From contig CAKTYT010000019.1 of NCBI GenBank assembly GCA_934633695.1, positions 1 through 23,042 of the forward strand: a stretch of DNA of 23,042 nucleotides. Direction: 5' to 3'. The notes beneath the pieces were generated by a model that saw nothing but the letters and a program-made list of their open reading frames with translations, did not search any database and was not told the origin of the DNA. Below, one piece after another: positions 7,910 through 15,757 of the stretch; the stretch's first letter is position 1; every line of letters starts with the position of its first letter. The translations under genes and the position numbers were made by a program. Source of the stretch: an uncultured Clostridia bacterium. Its GTDB lineage: Bacteria > Bacillota > Clostridia > Christensenellales > CAG-138.

Positions 7910-9073
7910 TTATTGTGCGGTTGTTCTCTCACCTAAGGTAACCTCAATGTCAACACTCGTATTGCCGCGCTGAACAGTCAAGGTTATCTTGTCGCCGATA
8001 TTGAAAGTATTGATGGCGATGGATAGTGCATCCGAGCCCGAAACGCTCTGACCATTGACAGCAAGGATAATATCGTTGACCTGGATTCCCGCATTTGCGG
8101 CAGGACTGTTTTCGGAGATCGAAGTAACTCTCGGATAGGTGTACTGTTGACCGAACAGCCCGAACCCGGTCATGCCGACATCTTGAGTTGATACGCCGAG
8201 GAAAGGTCTGCCGGTTACGAAGCCGTAATCCATGAGGTCGGATGCAACCTTGCTGACAATGTGCGAAGGAATTGCGAAGCCAAGACCTTCAATGCCGCTG
8301 CCGCTGCTCTTTGCATTGACAATGCCGATGAGCGCACCATCGCTTGCTCTGAACAGGCCGCCGCCGGAATTACCCTTGTTGATTGCAGCATCCGTCTGCA
8401 AAAGGGTCATGCTCACACCGTCAATTTCGATGACACGGTCGAGTCCGCTGATGCTGCCGCTGGTGTAGGTATTGGAAAGTTCGCCAAGTGCATTGCCGAT
8501 TGCAAAAACGCTTTCACCGACTCTTAATTCAGAGGAATCTCCGAGTTTTGCATACGGAAGGTTGGAGGCATCGATTTTTATAACGGCAAGGTCGGTGATA
8601 CTGTCGAGCCCGATGAGTTGAGCTTCATAAGATTCTCCGCTGTTAAGGTAGACAATGATTTTTTCAGCACCCTCAACGACATGATTGCAGGTCAGTATGT
8701 AACCGTCCTGAGAAACAATGACACCCGAACCTGAACCTGACAGCACACTGGTGTATCCGTTCTGCATTGTGACGTCGATACTTACGACAGAGGACATGCA
8801 GGTGTCAATAATATTATATTTTTCTTCATCGGTGCTTGCTTCACCGGAGTAAACAAGACTGTCTGACGGGAGCCTCGACGAATCACTCTCTTTGTTAGAA
8901 TCTTTCGGGACGGAGGTTGCCGCGGCAGAACCGGTCGAATCGTTTAAAAGATCCTTAGTAGTGTTTTTCACAAGCTTAATGCCTGTGACAATGCCGACTG
9001 CAAGCAGTGCTGTGATGAGAAGGCACGCAATTGCCGCACCAAACGGCATTCTAATTTTTTTGTTCTCTTCCAT
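7910..9073 (-). CDS. htrA: Membrane-anchored HtrA/DegP-type serine protease with a PDZ domain
   Basis: This extracytoplasmic quality-control protease degrades misfolded envelope or secreted proteins. The 387-residue protein has a short cytoplasmic N-terminus, one membrane helix (about 12-33), and a Ser/Asp-rich linker to about residue 80. The trypsin-like domain follows with His131 in TCNHVVEGA, Asp161 in SITDLAVI and Ser236 in NKGNSGGGL. The C-terminal PDZ domain (about 288-380) contains SPAANAGIQVNDIILAVNG. All catalytic residues are intact. The ATG at 9073-9071 has GAGGAG about nine bases upstream. It is divergent from a two-component system, which could regulate it. Some Firmicutes carry an htrA gene next to the WalRK system; the arrangement here is similar but without WalH or WalI. 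I saw no convincing promoter. Confidence 0.95.
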   Translation of the reverse strand: MEENKKIRMPFGAAIACLLITALLAVGIVTGIKLVKNTTKDLLNDSTGSAAATSVPKDSNKESDSSRLPSDSLVYSGEASTDEEKYNIIDTCMSSVVSIDVTMQNGYTSVLSGSGSGVIVSQDGYILTCNHVVEGAEKIIVYLNSGESYEAQLIGLDSITDLAVIKIDASNLPYAKLGDSSELRVGESVFAIGNALGELSNTYTSGSISGLDRVIEIDGVSMTLLQTDAAINKGNSGGGLFRASDGALIGIVNAKSSGSGIEGLGFAIPSHIVSKVASDLMDYGFVTGRPFLGVSTQDVGMTGFGLFGQQYTYPRVTSISENSPAANAGIQVNDIILAVNGQSVSGSDALSIAINTFNIGDKITLTVQRGNTSVDIEVTLGERTTAQ

Positions 9074-9243
9074 AGTTCATTTCTCCTCTCAAATCTTATA
9101 AAATTATTCACGGCAAATCCTTTATAGAATGTTTATCTGTATAGGACTGCTTTCTTCCGGACGGCTTTGAAGTGCCTGACCTCATCGCTGTCCGCTTCAC
9201 TTTTGATGATGATAGTTTATCACTTAAATGTGTATTTTAAAGG

Positions 9244-9268
9244 TGCCTCATTGTGAAAAATTGAGGCA
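9244..9268. repeat. Inverted repeat TGCCTCA/TGAGGCA in the htrA-regulator intergenic region
   Basis: Seven-base perfect arms (9244-9250 and 9262-9268) flank an 11-base A-rich spacer. No T-run follows on the plus strand, so it is not a good terminator there. It could be an operator or a small RNA hairpin in a long htrA leader. Function unknown. Confidence 0.35.
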
Positions 9269-9373
9269 AAGAGTGGATAAATTATGGCGTTTGCCGTTAA
9301 ATGTGAATGCGGGTTTATATTTTTTGCGAATGTGGCAAAATATCAAGATTTGCATGACAAATTCCGAAAATGC

Positions 9374-9402
9374 TTGCAACGGGTAGCGAAAAGGAATATA
9401 AT
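9374..9402 (+). promoter_or_regulatory. Sigma-A promoter for the two-component operon
   Basis: A -35 box TTGCAA (9374-9379, four of six matches) lies exactly 17 bases before a perfect TATAAT (9397-9402). Transcription should start near 9409. The roughly 60-base leader carries GGAGGAG just before the regulator's ATG. Confidence 0.75.
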
Positions 9403-9468
9403 GAATATGAAAAATGCAGCTTGAGGAGGCAGAGAGCATTTCTTCGGGCATGAAAACGGAGGAGAATT

Positions 9469-10200
9469 ATGTCAGTAAGGCAACAGATACTTATTTGCGA
9501 TGATCAGCACATTATCCACGAGACGCTCGGCGTTTATTTAAAAAACGATGGGTTTGAGTGTATTTCTGCATATGACGGTGAACAGGCTCTTGCGGAGTTC
9601 AACCATAAAAAGCCCGATCTCATTATCCTTGACCTTATGATGCCGAAAAAAAGCGGCATGGAGGTTTGCAGGGAGATAAGGCAGACAAGCAATGTTCCGA
9701 TTATTATGCTCACAGCAAAGGCTGAGGAGATCGACAGAGTACTCGGACTTGAACTTGGTGCCGATGACTACATTGTAAAGCCCTTCAGTGCGAGGGAAGT
9801 TGTCGCAAGAGTCAAAGCAGTATTGAGGCGTTTCACATTGCAGGAGAACGAACCTGCACAGGTAGTTCGCCATGGTAATCTTGAAATTAATATTAATAAT
9901 TATGATGTCAGACTTAACGGTGAGCGGTTGACCCTGACTCCGAAAGAAGTTGAAATTTTTCAGCTGCTTGCTTCACACCCGGGTAAAGTCTTTTCAAGAG
10001 AAAAGATCCTTTCTCTCGTTTGGGGGTATGATTATTACGGCGATACACGTGCCGTTGATACGCAGATCAAGCGTATAAGACAGAAGATTCAGCCGGAGGA
10101 TGCAAAGGGCTGGGCAATAAAGACGGTTTACGGCGTTGGATACCGTTTTGAAACCTATGATGATGACGGAAAGCCTCAGCTTGAGGAATCGGAGCAGTAA
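9469..10200 (+). CDS. OmpR/PhoB-family response regulator
   Basis: This is a phosphorylation-controlled DNA-binding transcription factor. The 243-residue protein has a receiver domain (about 5-120) with acidic Asp11/Asp12, phospho-acceptor Asp55 in LIILDLMMPKKSGM, Thr82 in IIMLTAKAEE and Lys104 in DDYIVKPF, so every key residue is present. A winged-helix DNA-binding domain follows (about 130-235) with LTPKEVEIFQLLASHPGKV and VWGYDYYGDTRAVDTQIKR. GGAGGAG sits at normal spacing before the ATG. The cognate kinase gene begins six bases after the stop. The closest well-known types are PhoB, PhoP and WalR; I cannot tell which, and target genes are unknown, though the divergent htrA is an obvious candidate. 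Confidence 0.95.
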   Translation: MSVRQQILICDDQHIIHETLGVYLKNDGFECISAYDGEQALAEFNHKKPDLIILDLMMPKKSGMEVCREIRQTSNVPIIMLTAKAEEIDRVLGLELGADDYIVKPFSAREVVARVKAVLRRFTLQENEPAQVVRHGNLEININNYDVRLNGERLTLTPKEVEIFQLLASHPGKVFSREKILSLVWGYDYYGDTRAVDTQIKRIRQKIQPEDAKGWAIKTVYGVGYRFETYDDDGKPQLEESEQ

Positions 10201-10206
10201 TTCCCA

Positions 10207-11964
10207 ATGAAGCGGGCAAGCTTACTTAAAAACATTCTTTACATCATTTGTGCCACGGTGCTTTCACTGGTGGGGTTGGTTGCTGTACTCTTTTCCGTTG
10301 TCGGGAAGGGGATCTACGCTCAGATGAAAGCAGACGACATTATGCCCCGTGCCGAAGAAATAGCAAAAACTTTTGTTAATGCATATTCGAACGGCTGGGA
10401 TGGTGCCGAATTCAAAAAAAACATTATGCGTGACATAATGCTTTCGAATGCAAGTGTCTATGTTTTCGATAACTACGGCAACGGCATTTCAAATGAATTC
10501 AAAGAGGTCGAGTATAACGAGAACTTTGAGCTTGTCAAAAAATACTTTGGTACAGTCATTAAAGGTGAGCGTGTCAGCATAACATCGGGCATGGCAGGCG
10601 TAATGGTCGGTGTTCCGGCTGTCACGGCTGCAAACGAGATTATCGGTGCGGTGTTTGTCATTATGCCGATTGCCGAGGTTCAAAATACGCTTCAGAATAT
10701 TGCTCTTGAAATTTGTCTTGTCACTATTGCCGTTGCAGGCATAATGCTGCTGCCCATATACATAATCTCAAAGAAAATCACTAATCCGATAAAAAAAGTC
10801 GCGGATACGGCACTTATAATGGCAACCGGCAAGCTCAGCGTTCGTGCGGAAGAGGAGGGGACAAACGAAGCAAGGCACCTTGCAAAGTCATTCAATGTAC
10901 TTGCAGAAGCACTTCAGCAGACAGTTGATGAACTTGTTATCGAACGAAACAGGTTGAGAACAGTACTTGACGGCATTGGCGAGGGAATCATTTCGGTTGA
11001 TAAGAACGGCGTCATAACCCACTATAACCAGGAGTCGATCTTTCTTATGGGAGGAAAAAAGGGGGATAAACCTGCTGCACTGCCTGCATATGAGGACATT
11101 GCAAAGATGGTGTTAAAGACCCTTGACGATAGACAAAAGCATTCCTTTGACAGAAAAAACAACGGAATGATAGTGCGTACGGTAATTACGCCCATTTCGG
11201 AGGATGACGAGACTATTAGCGGAGCGGTTGCTCTCATAAGCGACATAACTGAGAGTGAACGACTTGAACAGACACGGCGTGACTACGTTGCAAATGTAAG
11301 CCATGAGCTGAGAACACCAATTGCTTCCATACGAAGCCTTGCTGATGCACTTAATGATGGGCTTATTACTTGCGAGCAGGACAAGAAACGCTATTACGGC
11401 TACATTCTCAGAGAGTCGATCAGACTGTCGAATCTCATAAGCGATTTGCTGGAACTTTCGAGGCTTCAGAGCGGCGGCGTTGCATTTGAGAAAAACAGAG
11501 TGGAACTATATGAAATCGCCTATGATGTAGTTGATCGAATGAACAGTACTGCAAAAGATCGAGGTAAGAAAGTTGAATTACAGACTCCGGAGGGAGAATA
11601 CTATGCGAACTCCAACTCGGATAGACTTGAACAGGTACTTGTGGCATTGGTCGACAATGCTGTAAAACACGGCGAGGACGGGTGCACGGTCAAGGTTGGG
11701 TTTGATTTTGATGAGGCGAGGGATGCATATGTGTTTCATATCGAGAACCCTGCTTCCATTGATGAGAACGATATCAAACATCTGTTTGAACGCTTCTATA
11801 AGGCAGATAGGGCACATACCGGTGAAGGAACGGGTATAGGGCTTTCAATTGTCTCGGAAGTACTGAATCTTCTGGGCGAAAAAATCTGGATTGACTATAA
11901 GGATGGAATCATTACCTTCAGCTTCACTGCCGCACGCTATGAGGGGAAAATTCATGAACAGTAA
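10207..11964 (+). CDS. Membrane sensor histidine kinase (HAMP-PAS-HisKA-HATPase)
   Basis: This kinase is the probable partner of the adjacent response regulator. The 585-residue protein has a membrane helix at about 9-32 and an extracytoplasmic sensor of about 125 residues (VYVFDNYGNG, PAVTAANEIIGAVFVIMP; Cache/PAS-like by inspection). A second helix (about 163-187) leads into a HAMP domain (188-242). A cytoplasmic PAS domain (about 245-350) follows with GIISVDKNGVITHYN. The catalytic core has His366 in VANVSHELRTPIASI, Asn484 in ALVDNAVKHG and the nucleotide-binding loop TGEGTGIGLSIV (538-549). The domain order is that of WalK and PhoR-type kinases. The Shine-Dalgarno is weak, suggesting coupling to the regulator gene. 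The final 11 bases overlap the next gene. Confidence 0.95.
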   Translation: MKRASLLKNILYIICATVLSLVGLVAVLFSVVGKGIYAQMKADDIMPRAEEIAKTFVNAYSNGWDGAEFKKNIMRDIMLSNASVYVFDNYGNGISNEFKEVEYNENFELVKKYFGTVIKGERVSITSGMAGVMVGVPAVTAANEIIGAVFVIMPIAEVQNTLQNIALEICLVTIAVAGIMLLPIYIISKKITNPIKKVADTALIMATGKLSVRAEEEGTNEARHLAKSFNVLAEALQQTVDELVIERNRLRTVLDGIGEGIISVDKNGVITHYNQESIFLMGGKKGDKPAALPAYEDIAKMVLKTLDDRQKHSFDRKNNGMIVRTVITPISEDDETISGAVALISDITESERLEQTRRDYVANVSHELRTPIASIRSLADALNDGLITCEQDKKRYYGYILRESIRLSNLISDLLELSRLQSGGVAFEKNRVELYEIAYDVVDRMNSTAKDRGKKVELQTPEGEYYANSNSDRLEQVLVALVDNAVKHGEDGCTVKVGFDFDEARDAYVFHIENPASIDENDIKHLFERFYKADRAHTGEGTGIGLSIVSEVLNLLGEKIWIDYKDGIITFSFTAARYEGKIHEQ

Positions 11965-12883
11965 TGATTTTGCGTGTACGCTCTGTCCGATTGAGTGCCA
12001 TGCTGACAGATCAAAGACCTGTGGAGCCTGCGGAGTGGGAGGTTTTGATGCTCAAGAGCTTTGCGGGGCAAACCCGAATGAAACGGCAAGAGTAGCGAGA
12101 GCTGCAAGGCATTACTTTGAAGAGCCTTCGATTTCGGGAAAAAACGGAAGCGGTGCAATTTTCTTCTCCGGCTGTAATCTCAGGTGCGTGTTCTGTCAGA
12201 ACATGGATATAAGCAGTCGTCAAAAGGGCAGGTTGGCAGACTCTGCTTCACTTGCGGAAATGATGCTCAGGCTTGAGCAGCTTGGCTCGCATAATATCAA
12301 CCTTGTTACTCCGTCGGTACATATCGAGCTCTTGAAAAAGGCAATTCCACTTGCAAGGCGGCAAGGGCTGAGCATACCCATCGTCTACAATACAAACGCT
12401 TATGAAAAGGCGGAAACACTCCGGTCAATTGAAGGCCTGGTCGACATTTATCTTCCGGACCTGAAGTACGTCAGCGGCGAAGCAGCGAAAAAATACAGCG
12501 GCAGAGCGGATTATTTCAAGTTTGCTTCAGATTCCGTACTCGAAATGCAGCGTCAATGCGGCGTACTGACGGTTGATGAGAACGGTATTGCAAAGAAAGG
12601 GGTGCTTGTGCGGCATCTTGTTCTTCCGGGTTCGGTGGACGAAGCGAGAGGCGTGCTGGATTTTATACACGACAACATGCCTATCGAAACCCATATTTCA
12701 ATAATGAGCCAGTATACGCCGATGTTTGAATTGCCTGCTCCGCTCAACAGACGTGTTCAAAAACGTGAGTACAAGCGTGCCGTGGAGTATGCAATAGCCC
12801 TGGGCTTTCAAAACCTTTGGATACAGGAGCTGTCGAGTGCTGAGAGTACTTTTACGCCTGAGTTCAATGACTTTTTTGAGTGA
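11954..12883 (+). CDS. PflX-type radical SAM protein (pyruvate formate-lyase activase-like)
   Basis: The 309-residue protein belongs to the radical SAM superfamily. The canonical CxxxCxxC motif is Cys74/Cys78/Cys81 in FSGCNLRCVFCQN, and an N-terminal cysteine cluster (Cys8, Cys11, Cys15, Cys23, Cys26 in CTLCPIEC and CGACG) probably binds an additional metal or iron-sulfur centre. This pattern fits the PflX group (COG1313), annotated as a pyruvate formate-lyase activating enzyme homologue but without an established substrate. I start it at ATG 11954, preceded by GAGGGG at seven-base spacing, directly at the cysteine cluster; an upstream in-frame ATG at 11891 lies deep in the kinase gene. It overlaps the kinase gene by 11 bases. 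No glycyl-radical enzyme partner is encoded here. Confidence 0.88.
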   Translation: MNSNDFACTLCPIECHADRSKTCGACGVGGFDAQELCGANPNETARVARAARHYFEEPSISGKNGSGAIFFSGCNLRCVFCQNMDISSRQKGRLADSASLAEMMLRLEQLGSHNINLVTPSVHIELLKKAIPLARRQGLSIPIVYNTNAYEKAETLRSIEGLVDIYLPDLKYVSGEAAKKYSGRADYFKFASDSVLEMQRQCGVLTVDENGIAKKGVLVRHLVLPGSVDEARGVLDFIHDNMPIETHISIMSQYTPMFELPAPLNRRVQKREYKRAVEYAIALGFQNLWIQELSSAESTFTPEFNDFFE

Positions 12884-12923
12884 AGGACGGAATAAGAAAC
12901 ATACTCTGCGAATACCATGAAGT

Positions 12924-13814
12924 ATGAGTAAATTCAGTCGTGCTATATCAATTATACTAATTCCTGTGATAATTCTTTTTATGATTTATCTCCCACAGTA
13001 TGCGGAGAAAGAATTGGGCAGGAATCTTTTTTATGAGTGGCAAGCCCCAAAAAGAGAACCGTACACGGGTAAAATCAAAGTTTGGCACATTGTTGCCTTT
13101 CGCCCATATGTAGGGAGTCTGGGTTCGTTCCTTAAGGAGGCTGCAAAGGCGGTGAACAAGAAATATTTCGGTGTCATCATTGAAATTGAGGCGATAACGG
13201 GGGAGGAAGCAGCGGAACGCCTCGAATGCGGAGAGAAACCGGATGCCTTCAGTTTTCCTGCCGGCTTTTTCGAGACAGATGCCCTTCGTCCGCTCAGCGA
13301 GGAGCTGCGTGAAACGGCATCAGAGCGTGTTGATACGGATCTGGGCTTGAACGGGAATGTCCTCTACGCCGTGCCGTACTGTGCTTCTTGCAATTTTATC
13401 CTGTATTATCCCGATCTTATCGATGCAGAAGGAGCACTGAAGACGGAGAATTCGGATGAGGAAGCATTTAAAAAGAAGAAGGTGTCTGCCCTTGCTGCTG
13501 ATGCTGGCATAACGGGCAGATTGTGCCGTTCCGTTCTTTCAGGGAAGACAGAGCATTTTGAAGTGCTTGCTTTCGATAAGGGAACAAATTTATCTCAATT
13601 TTTCGGAATTGCGGCTGGCTGCGATGAAATCAAAGTTAGATACCTCGAAGAGTTTTTTAAGGCGTGCATTGCCGAAAAGCGTCAAATAAAACTCTGCGAA
13701 CTCGGACTTCTTCCACTTAATACATCGGTCGAGAAAAGGTTTGAAAATATCTTTCTTGATGAAGCTTATGGACTCATTCTCGAAAACAAACACGGTGTTG
13801 CACCTGCTTTTTAG
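12924..13814 (+). CDS. Short membrane-anchored solute-binding-like protein, orphan
   Basis: The 296-residue protein has a hydrophobic N-terminal segment (about 8-27) with no lipobox cysteine, so it is either a signal anchor or a cleaved signal peptide. The rest resembles extracellular solute-binding proteins of ABC importers: an opening beta-alpha unit (KIKVWHIVAF, residues 50-59), GEKPDAFSFPAGFF (103-116) and the signature AVPYCASCNFILYYPDL (149-165), close to the sugar-binding AVPY...LYYN pattern. At 296 residues it is well short of the usual 400-450. No permease or ATPase gene is adjacent, so it may act as a sensor or accessory rather than a transporter part. The ribosome binding site is poor, and a four-codon ATG frame (12917-12931) overlaps the start. 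The fold assignment is moderate and the function unknown. Confidence 0.65.
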   Translation: MSKFSRAISIILIPVIILFMIYLPQYAEKELGRNLFYEWQAPKREPYTGKIKVWHIVAFRPYVGSLGSFLKEAAKAVNKKYFGVIIEIEAITGEEAAERLECGEKPDAFSFPAGFFETDALRPLSEELRETASERVDTDLGLNGNVLYAVPYCASCNFILYYPDLIDAEGALKTENSDEEAFKKKKVSALAADAGITGRLCRSVLSGKTEHFEVLAFDKGTNLSQFFGIAAGCDEIKVRYLEEFFKACIAEKRQIKLCELGLLPLNTSVEKRFENIFLDEAYGLILENKHGVAPAF

Positions 13815-13844
13815 ATCGGTCTCAAAATAATGCTCAAAGATTTC

Positions 13845-13876
13845 GCCGGGGTAGTTTACATCCACCCGGCTTTGTT
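13845..13876 (+). terminator. Probable intrinsic terminator after the two-component operon
   Basis: GCCGGG (13845-13850) pairs with CCCGGC (13865-13870) around a 14-base loop, followed by TTTGTT. The stem is GC-rich but the T-run is imperfect. It lies 30 bases after the solute-binding-like gene and just before murB, whose promoter seems to overlap it. Confidence 0.6.
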
Positions 13877-13888
13877 GTAAAATATAAT
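13855..13888 (+). promoter_or_regulatory. Candidate promoter for the murB-rapZ-whiA operon
   Basis: TTTACA (13855-13860, five of six -35 matches) is followed after 17 bases by TAAAAT (13878-13883). A perfect TATAAT at 13883-13888 overlaps it but has no -35 at proper spacing. Either -10 would start the message within or just beside the murB Shine-Dalgarno, so the exact promoter is uncertain. Confidence 0.4.
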
Positions 13889-13901
13889 GGGAGGATGTTT
13901 A

Positions 13902-14807
13902 ATGAGTAAGCATATGAAGGATGTAAAGAACCTTGTCGAGAAGATGGGCAAGATTGAATATAAATTGAACGAGCCTGCCTCAAGGCACACAACCTTTCGC
14001 ATAGGCGGACCTATTTCCATTTTTGCAGAGCCTGCGGATAATGCGGAGCTTGCAACGCTCATTCATGCGGCAGAGGAGATGGGGGCTCCGTATTATGTAA
14101 TCGGAAACGGAAGCAATCTTCTCGTGTCGGATGACGGTCTCGATGCACTTGTGATAAAAATAGGAGAGAAGATGTCTGCTGTTTGCATTAATGATACGAA
14201 AGTGTATGCTCAGGCAGGTGCATTGTTTTGCTCCGTTGCGAAGTCAAGCGTTTCAGCAGGTCTGAAGGGGCTTGAGTGGGCAGCAGGAATTCCGGGTTTC
14301 GTAGGCGGTGCAGTTGCAATGAATGCGGGGGCCTATGGCGGAGAGATAAGCAGATTTATAAAAAAAGTAACCATTTATAAAGACGGTGAAGTGAAAAATA
14401 TTTCGGTTTCCAAAGATGATTTCGGTTACAGGTACTCGGCTTTTTCCTTTCCCGGGAGTGTTGTTCTCAGTGCCGAATTTGAACTTTGCCCCGATGACGG
14501 AACGTCGAAAGAATTAATGGAAGAATACAATACGAGGCGTAAGAGTAAACAGCCTCTCGAACTGCCATCGGCAGGCAGCACTTTTAAACGACCTGAAGGG
14601 CACTTCGCAGGGCAGTTGATTGAACAGGCCGGACTTAAAGGAAGACGTGTCGGAGGTGCAATGGTCAGCAGCAAGCATGCAGGTTTTATCGTCAATGCGG
14701 GCGGTGCAACGAGTGACGATGTAATAAAGCTGATAGACCTGGTTAAGGCAGAAGTCTTTAATGAAAGCGGTATTGTGCTTGAACCGGAAATTAGAATACT
14801 GAGATAA
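13902..14807 (+). CDS. murB: UDP-N-acetylenolpyruvoylglucosamine reductase
   Basis: MurB is the cytoplasmic flavoenzyme that reduces UDP-GlcNAc-enolpyruvate to UDP-MurNAc, the second committed step of peptidoglycan precursor synthesis. The 301-residue protein has the FAD-binding region with RHTTFRIGG (28-36), VIGNGSNLLVSD (67-78) and GIPGFVGGAVAMNAGAYGGE (129-148). The substrate domain carries Arg177 in GYRYSAFS, the proton-donor Ser226 in PSAGSTFKRP and Glu294 in VLEPEIR. Length and motifs fit the type II family. I chose ATG 13902, seven bases after GGGAGG; an in-frame ATG at 13887 precedes that site and has no ribosome binding sequence. It leads the run murB-rapZ-whiA, with rapZ 35 bases downstream. 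Confidence 0.96.
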   Translation: MSKHMKDVKNLVEKMGKIEYKLNEPASRHTTFRIGGPISIFAEPADNAELATLIHAAEEMGAPYYVIGNGSNLLVSDDGLDALVIKIGEKMSAVCINDTKVYAQAGALFCSVAKSSVSAGLKGLEWAAGIPGFVGGAVAMNAGAYGGEISRFIKKVTIYKDGEVKNISVSKDDFGYRYSAFSFPGSVVLSAEFELCPDDGTSKELMEEYNTRRKSKQPLELPSAGSTFKRPEGHFAGQLIEQAGLKGRRVGGAMVSSKHAGFIVNAGGATSDDVIKLIDLVKAEVFNESGIVLEPEIRILR

Positions 14808-14842
14808 TAAGCACAGTGAGAGAAAACGATAGGATAGATGAA

Positions 14843-15757
14843 ATGTATACTTTAATTGTTACCGGACTTTCCGGTGCGGGAAAATCAACGACTCTGAGCA
14901 TATTGGAAGATCTCGGTTTTGTCTGTGCTGATAATATCCCGTGCCAGCTCGTTAAGGAATACCTTGAGCTTTGCAGCGAAAATGAGAGTAATTTCAGCAG
15001 AGTGGCACTTGTTGTTGACAGCCGGGAGTCGCTTTTCGGCTACAATCCGCTTGAAACTTATAAAGAGCTTCAGTCAATAACATTGCCCTATGAAATAATG
15101 TTCCTGGATTGTGAGGATACTGTCTTACAGAGGCGTTACAGTGAAACAAGACGCCGCCACCCAATGAATGACAATGTCAGCATTGGCATTGCAATGGAAA
15201 GGGAGATTCTCGCTCCGCTGCACGACAAGGCCGATTATATCATTGACACGACAAATATGAAACCGCGGGAGCTGTCACGCACGATTGAAGGATTACTGAT
15301 GCGTGGAGAATACGTTCCTCTGCGGCTCGTTATTTCCAGCTTTGGCTTTAAAAGGGGAATTCCAAACAACGTTGATTTTGTTTTTGATATGAGGTATACC
15401 CCGAACCCGTTCTATGAAGAAAGTTTGCGTCCTCTTTCGGGACGTGACGAAGCCGTAAGGAACTTTGTTTTCAGCGATAAGAACGTTGTTAAGCAGCTGG
15501 AGATGATTACCGGCATGCTCGACCTTGTTATTCCGCAGTTTATTAAGCAGGGAAAACGTCGGCTGATGGTTGCGTTTGGCTGCACGGGAGGGAGGCATCG
15601 TTCCGTTGCGATGGCGGAAGCACTCTATCAAAACGTTAAAGATAAATATTCTGTTATCATCGAACACCGCGACCTCGTAACCGAAGCAGATGAAATAACC
15701 GAGCGGTTCGGCAATTCCGGACACGCCGGGGATATGAAAAGTAATCGGAGAGCATAA
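14843..15757 (+). CDS. rapZ: RapZ/YvcJ-type P-loop nucleotide-binding protein
   Basis: RapZ-family proteins bind nucleotides. In E. coli RapZ is an RNA adaptor controlling amino-sugar synthesis; the Firmicutes form (YvcJ) is a nucleotidase with a less certain role. The 304-residue protein opens with the Walker A motif GLSGAGKST (residues 8-16). It has the conserved VVDSRES and the C-terminal signature FGCTGGRHRSVAMAE. I start it at ATG 14843, eight bases after AGGA; a GTG at 14816 in the same frame has no good ribosome binding site. The whiA start codon follows the stop codon directly. The gene commonly found between rapZ and whiA in many Firmicutes, yvcK, is absent here. Confidence 0.95.
   Translation: MYTLIVTGLSGAGKSTTLSILEDLGFVCADNIPCQLVKEYLELCSENESNFSRVALVVDSRESLFGYNPLETYKELQSITLPYEIMFLDCEDTVLQRRYSETRRRHPMNDNVSIGIAMEREILAPLHDKADYIIDTTNMKPRELSRTIEGLLMRGEYVPLRLVISSFGFKRGIPNNVDFVFDMRYTPNPFYEESLRPLSGRDEAVRNFVFSDKNVVKQLEMITGMLDLVIPQFIKQGKRRLMVAFGCTGGRHRSVAMAEALYQNVKDKYSVIIEHRDLVTEADEITERFGNSGHAGDMKSNRRA

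Larger units (their letters stand above)
9074..9468. other. Divergent intergenic region between htrA and the two-component operon
   Basis: These 395 bases contain no credible gene. They hold the ribosome binding site of htrA on the minus side, an inverted repeat at 9244-9268, and a strong sigma-A promoter plus Shine-Dalgarno for the response regulator on the plus side. I could not identify an htrA promoter with a convincing -35/-10 pair. The AT-rich middle (about 9200-9360) is otherwise featureless to me. Confidence 0.6.

Noticed and set aside
7606..7941. Plus-strand open frame spanning the end of rnfB, the terminator and the end of htrA
   Set aside because: It crosses a strong terminator, overlaps two certain genes and has no plausible start site or protein features.
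9248..9451. Minus-strand open frame of 67 codons in the htrA-regulator gap
   Set aside because: It runs antisense across the regulator promoter and has no ribosome site or recognisable composition.
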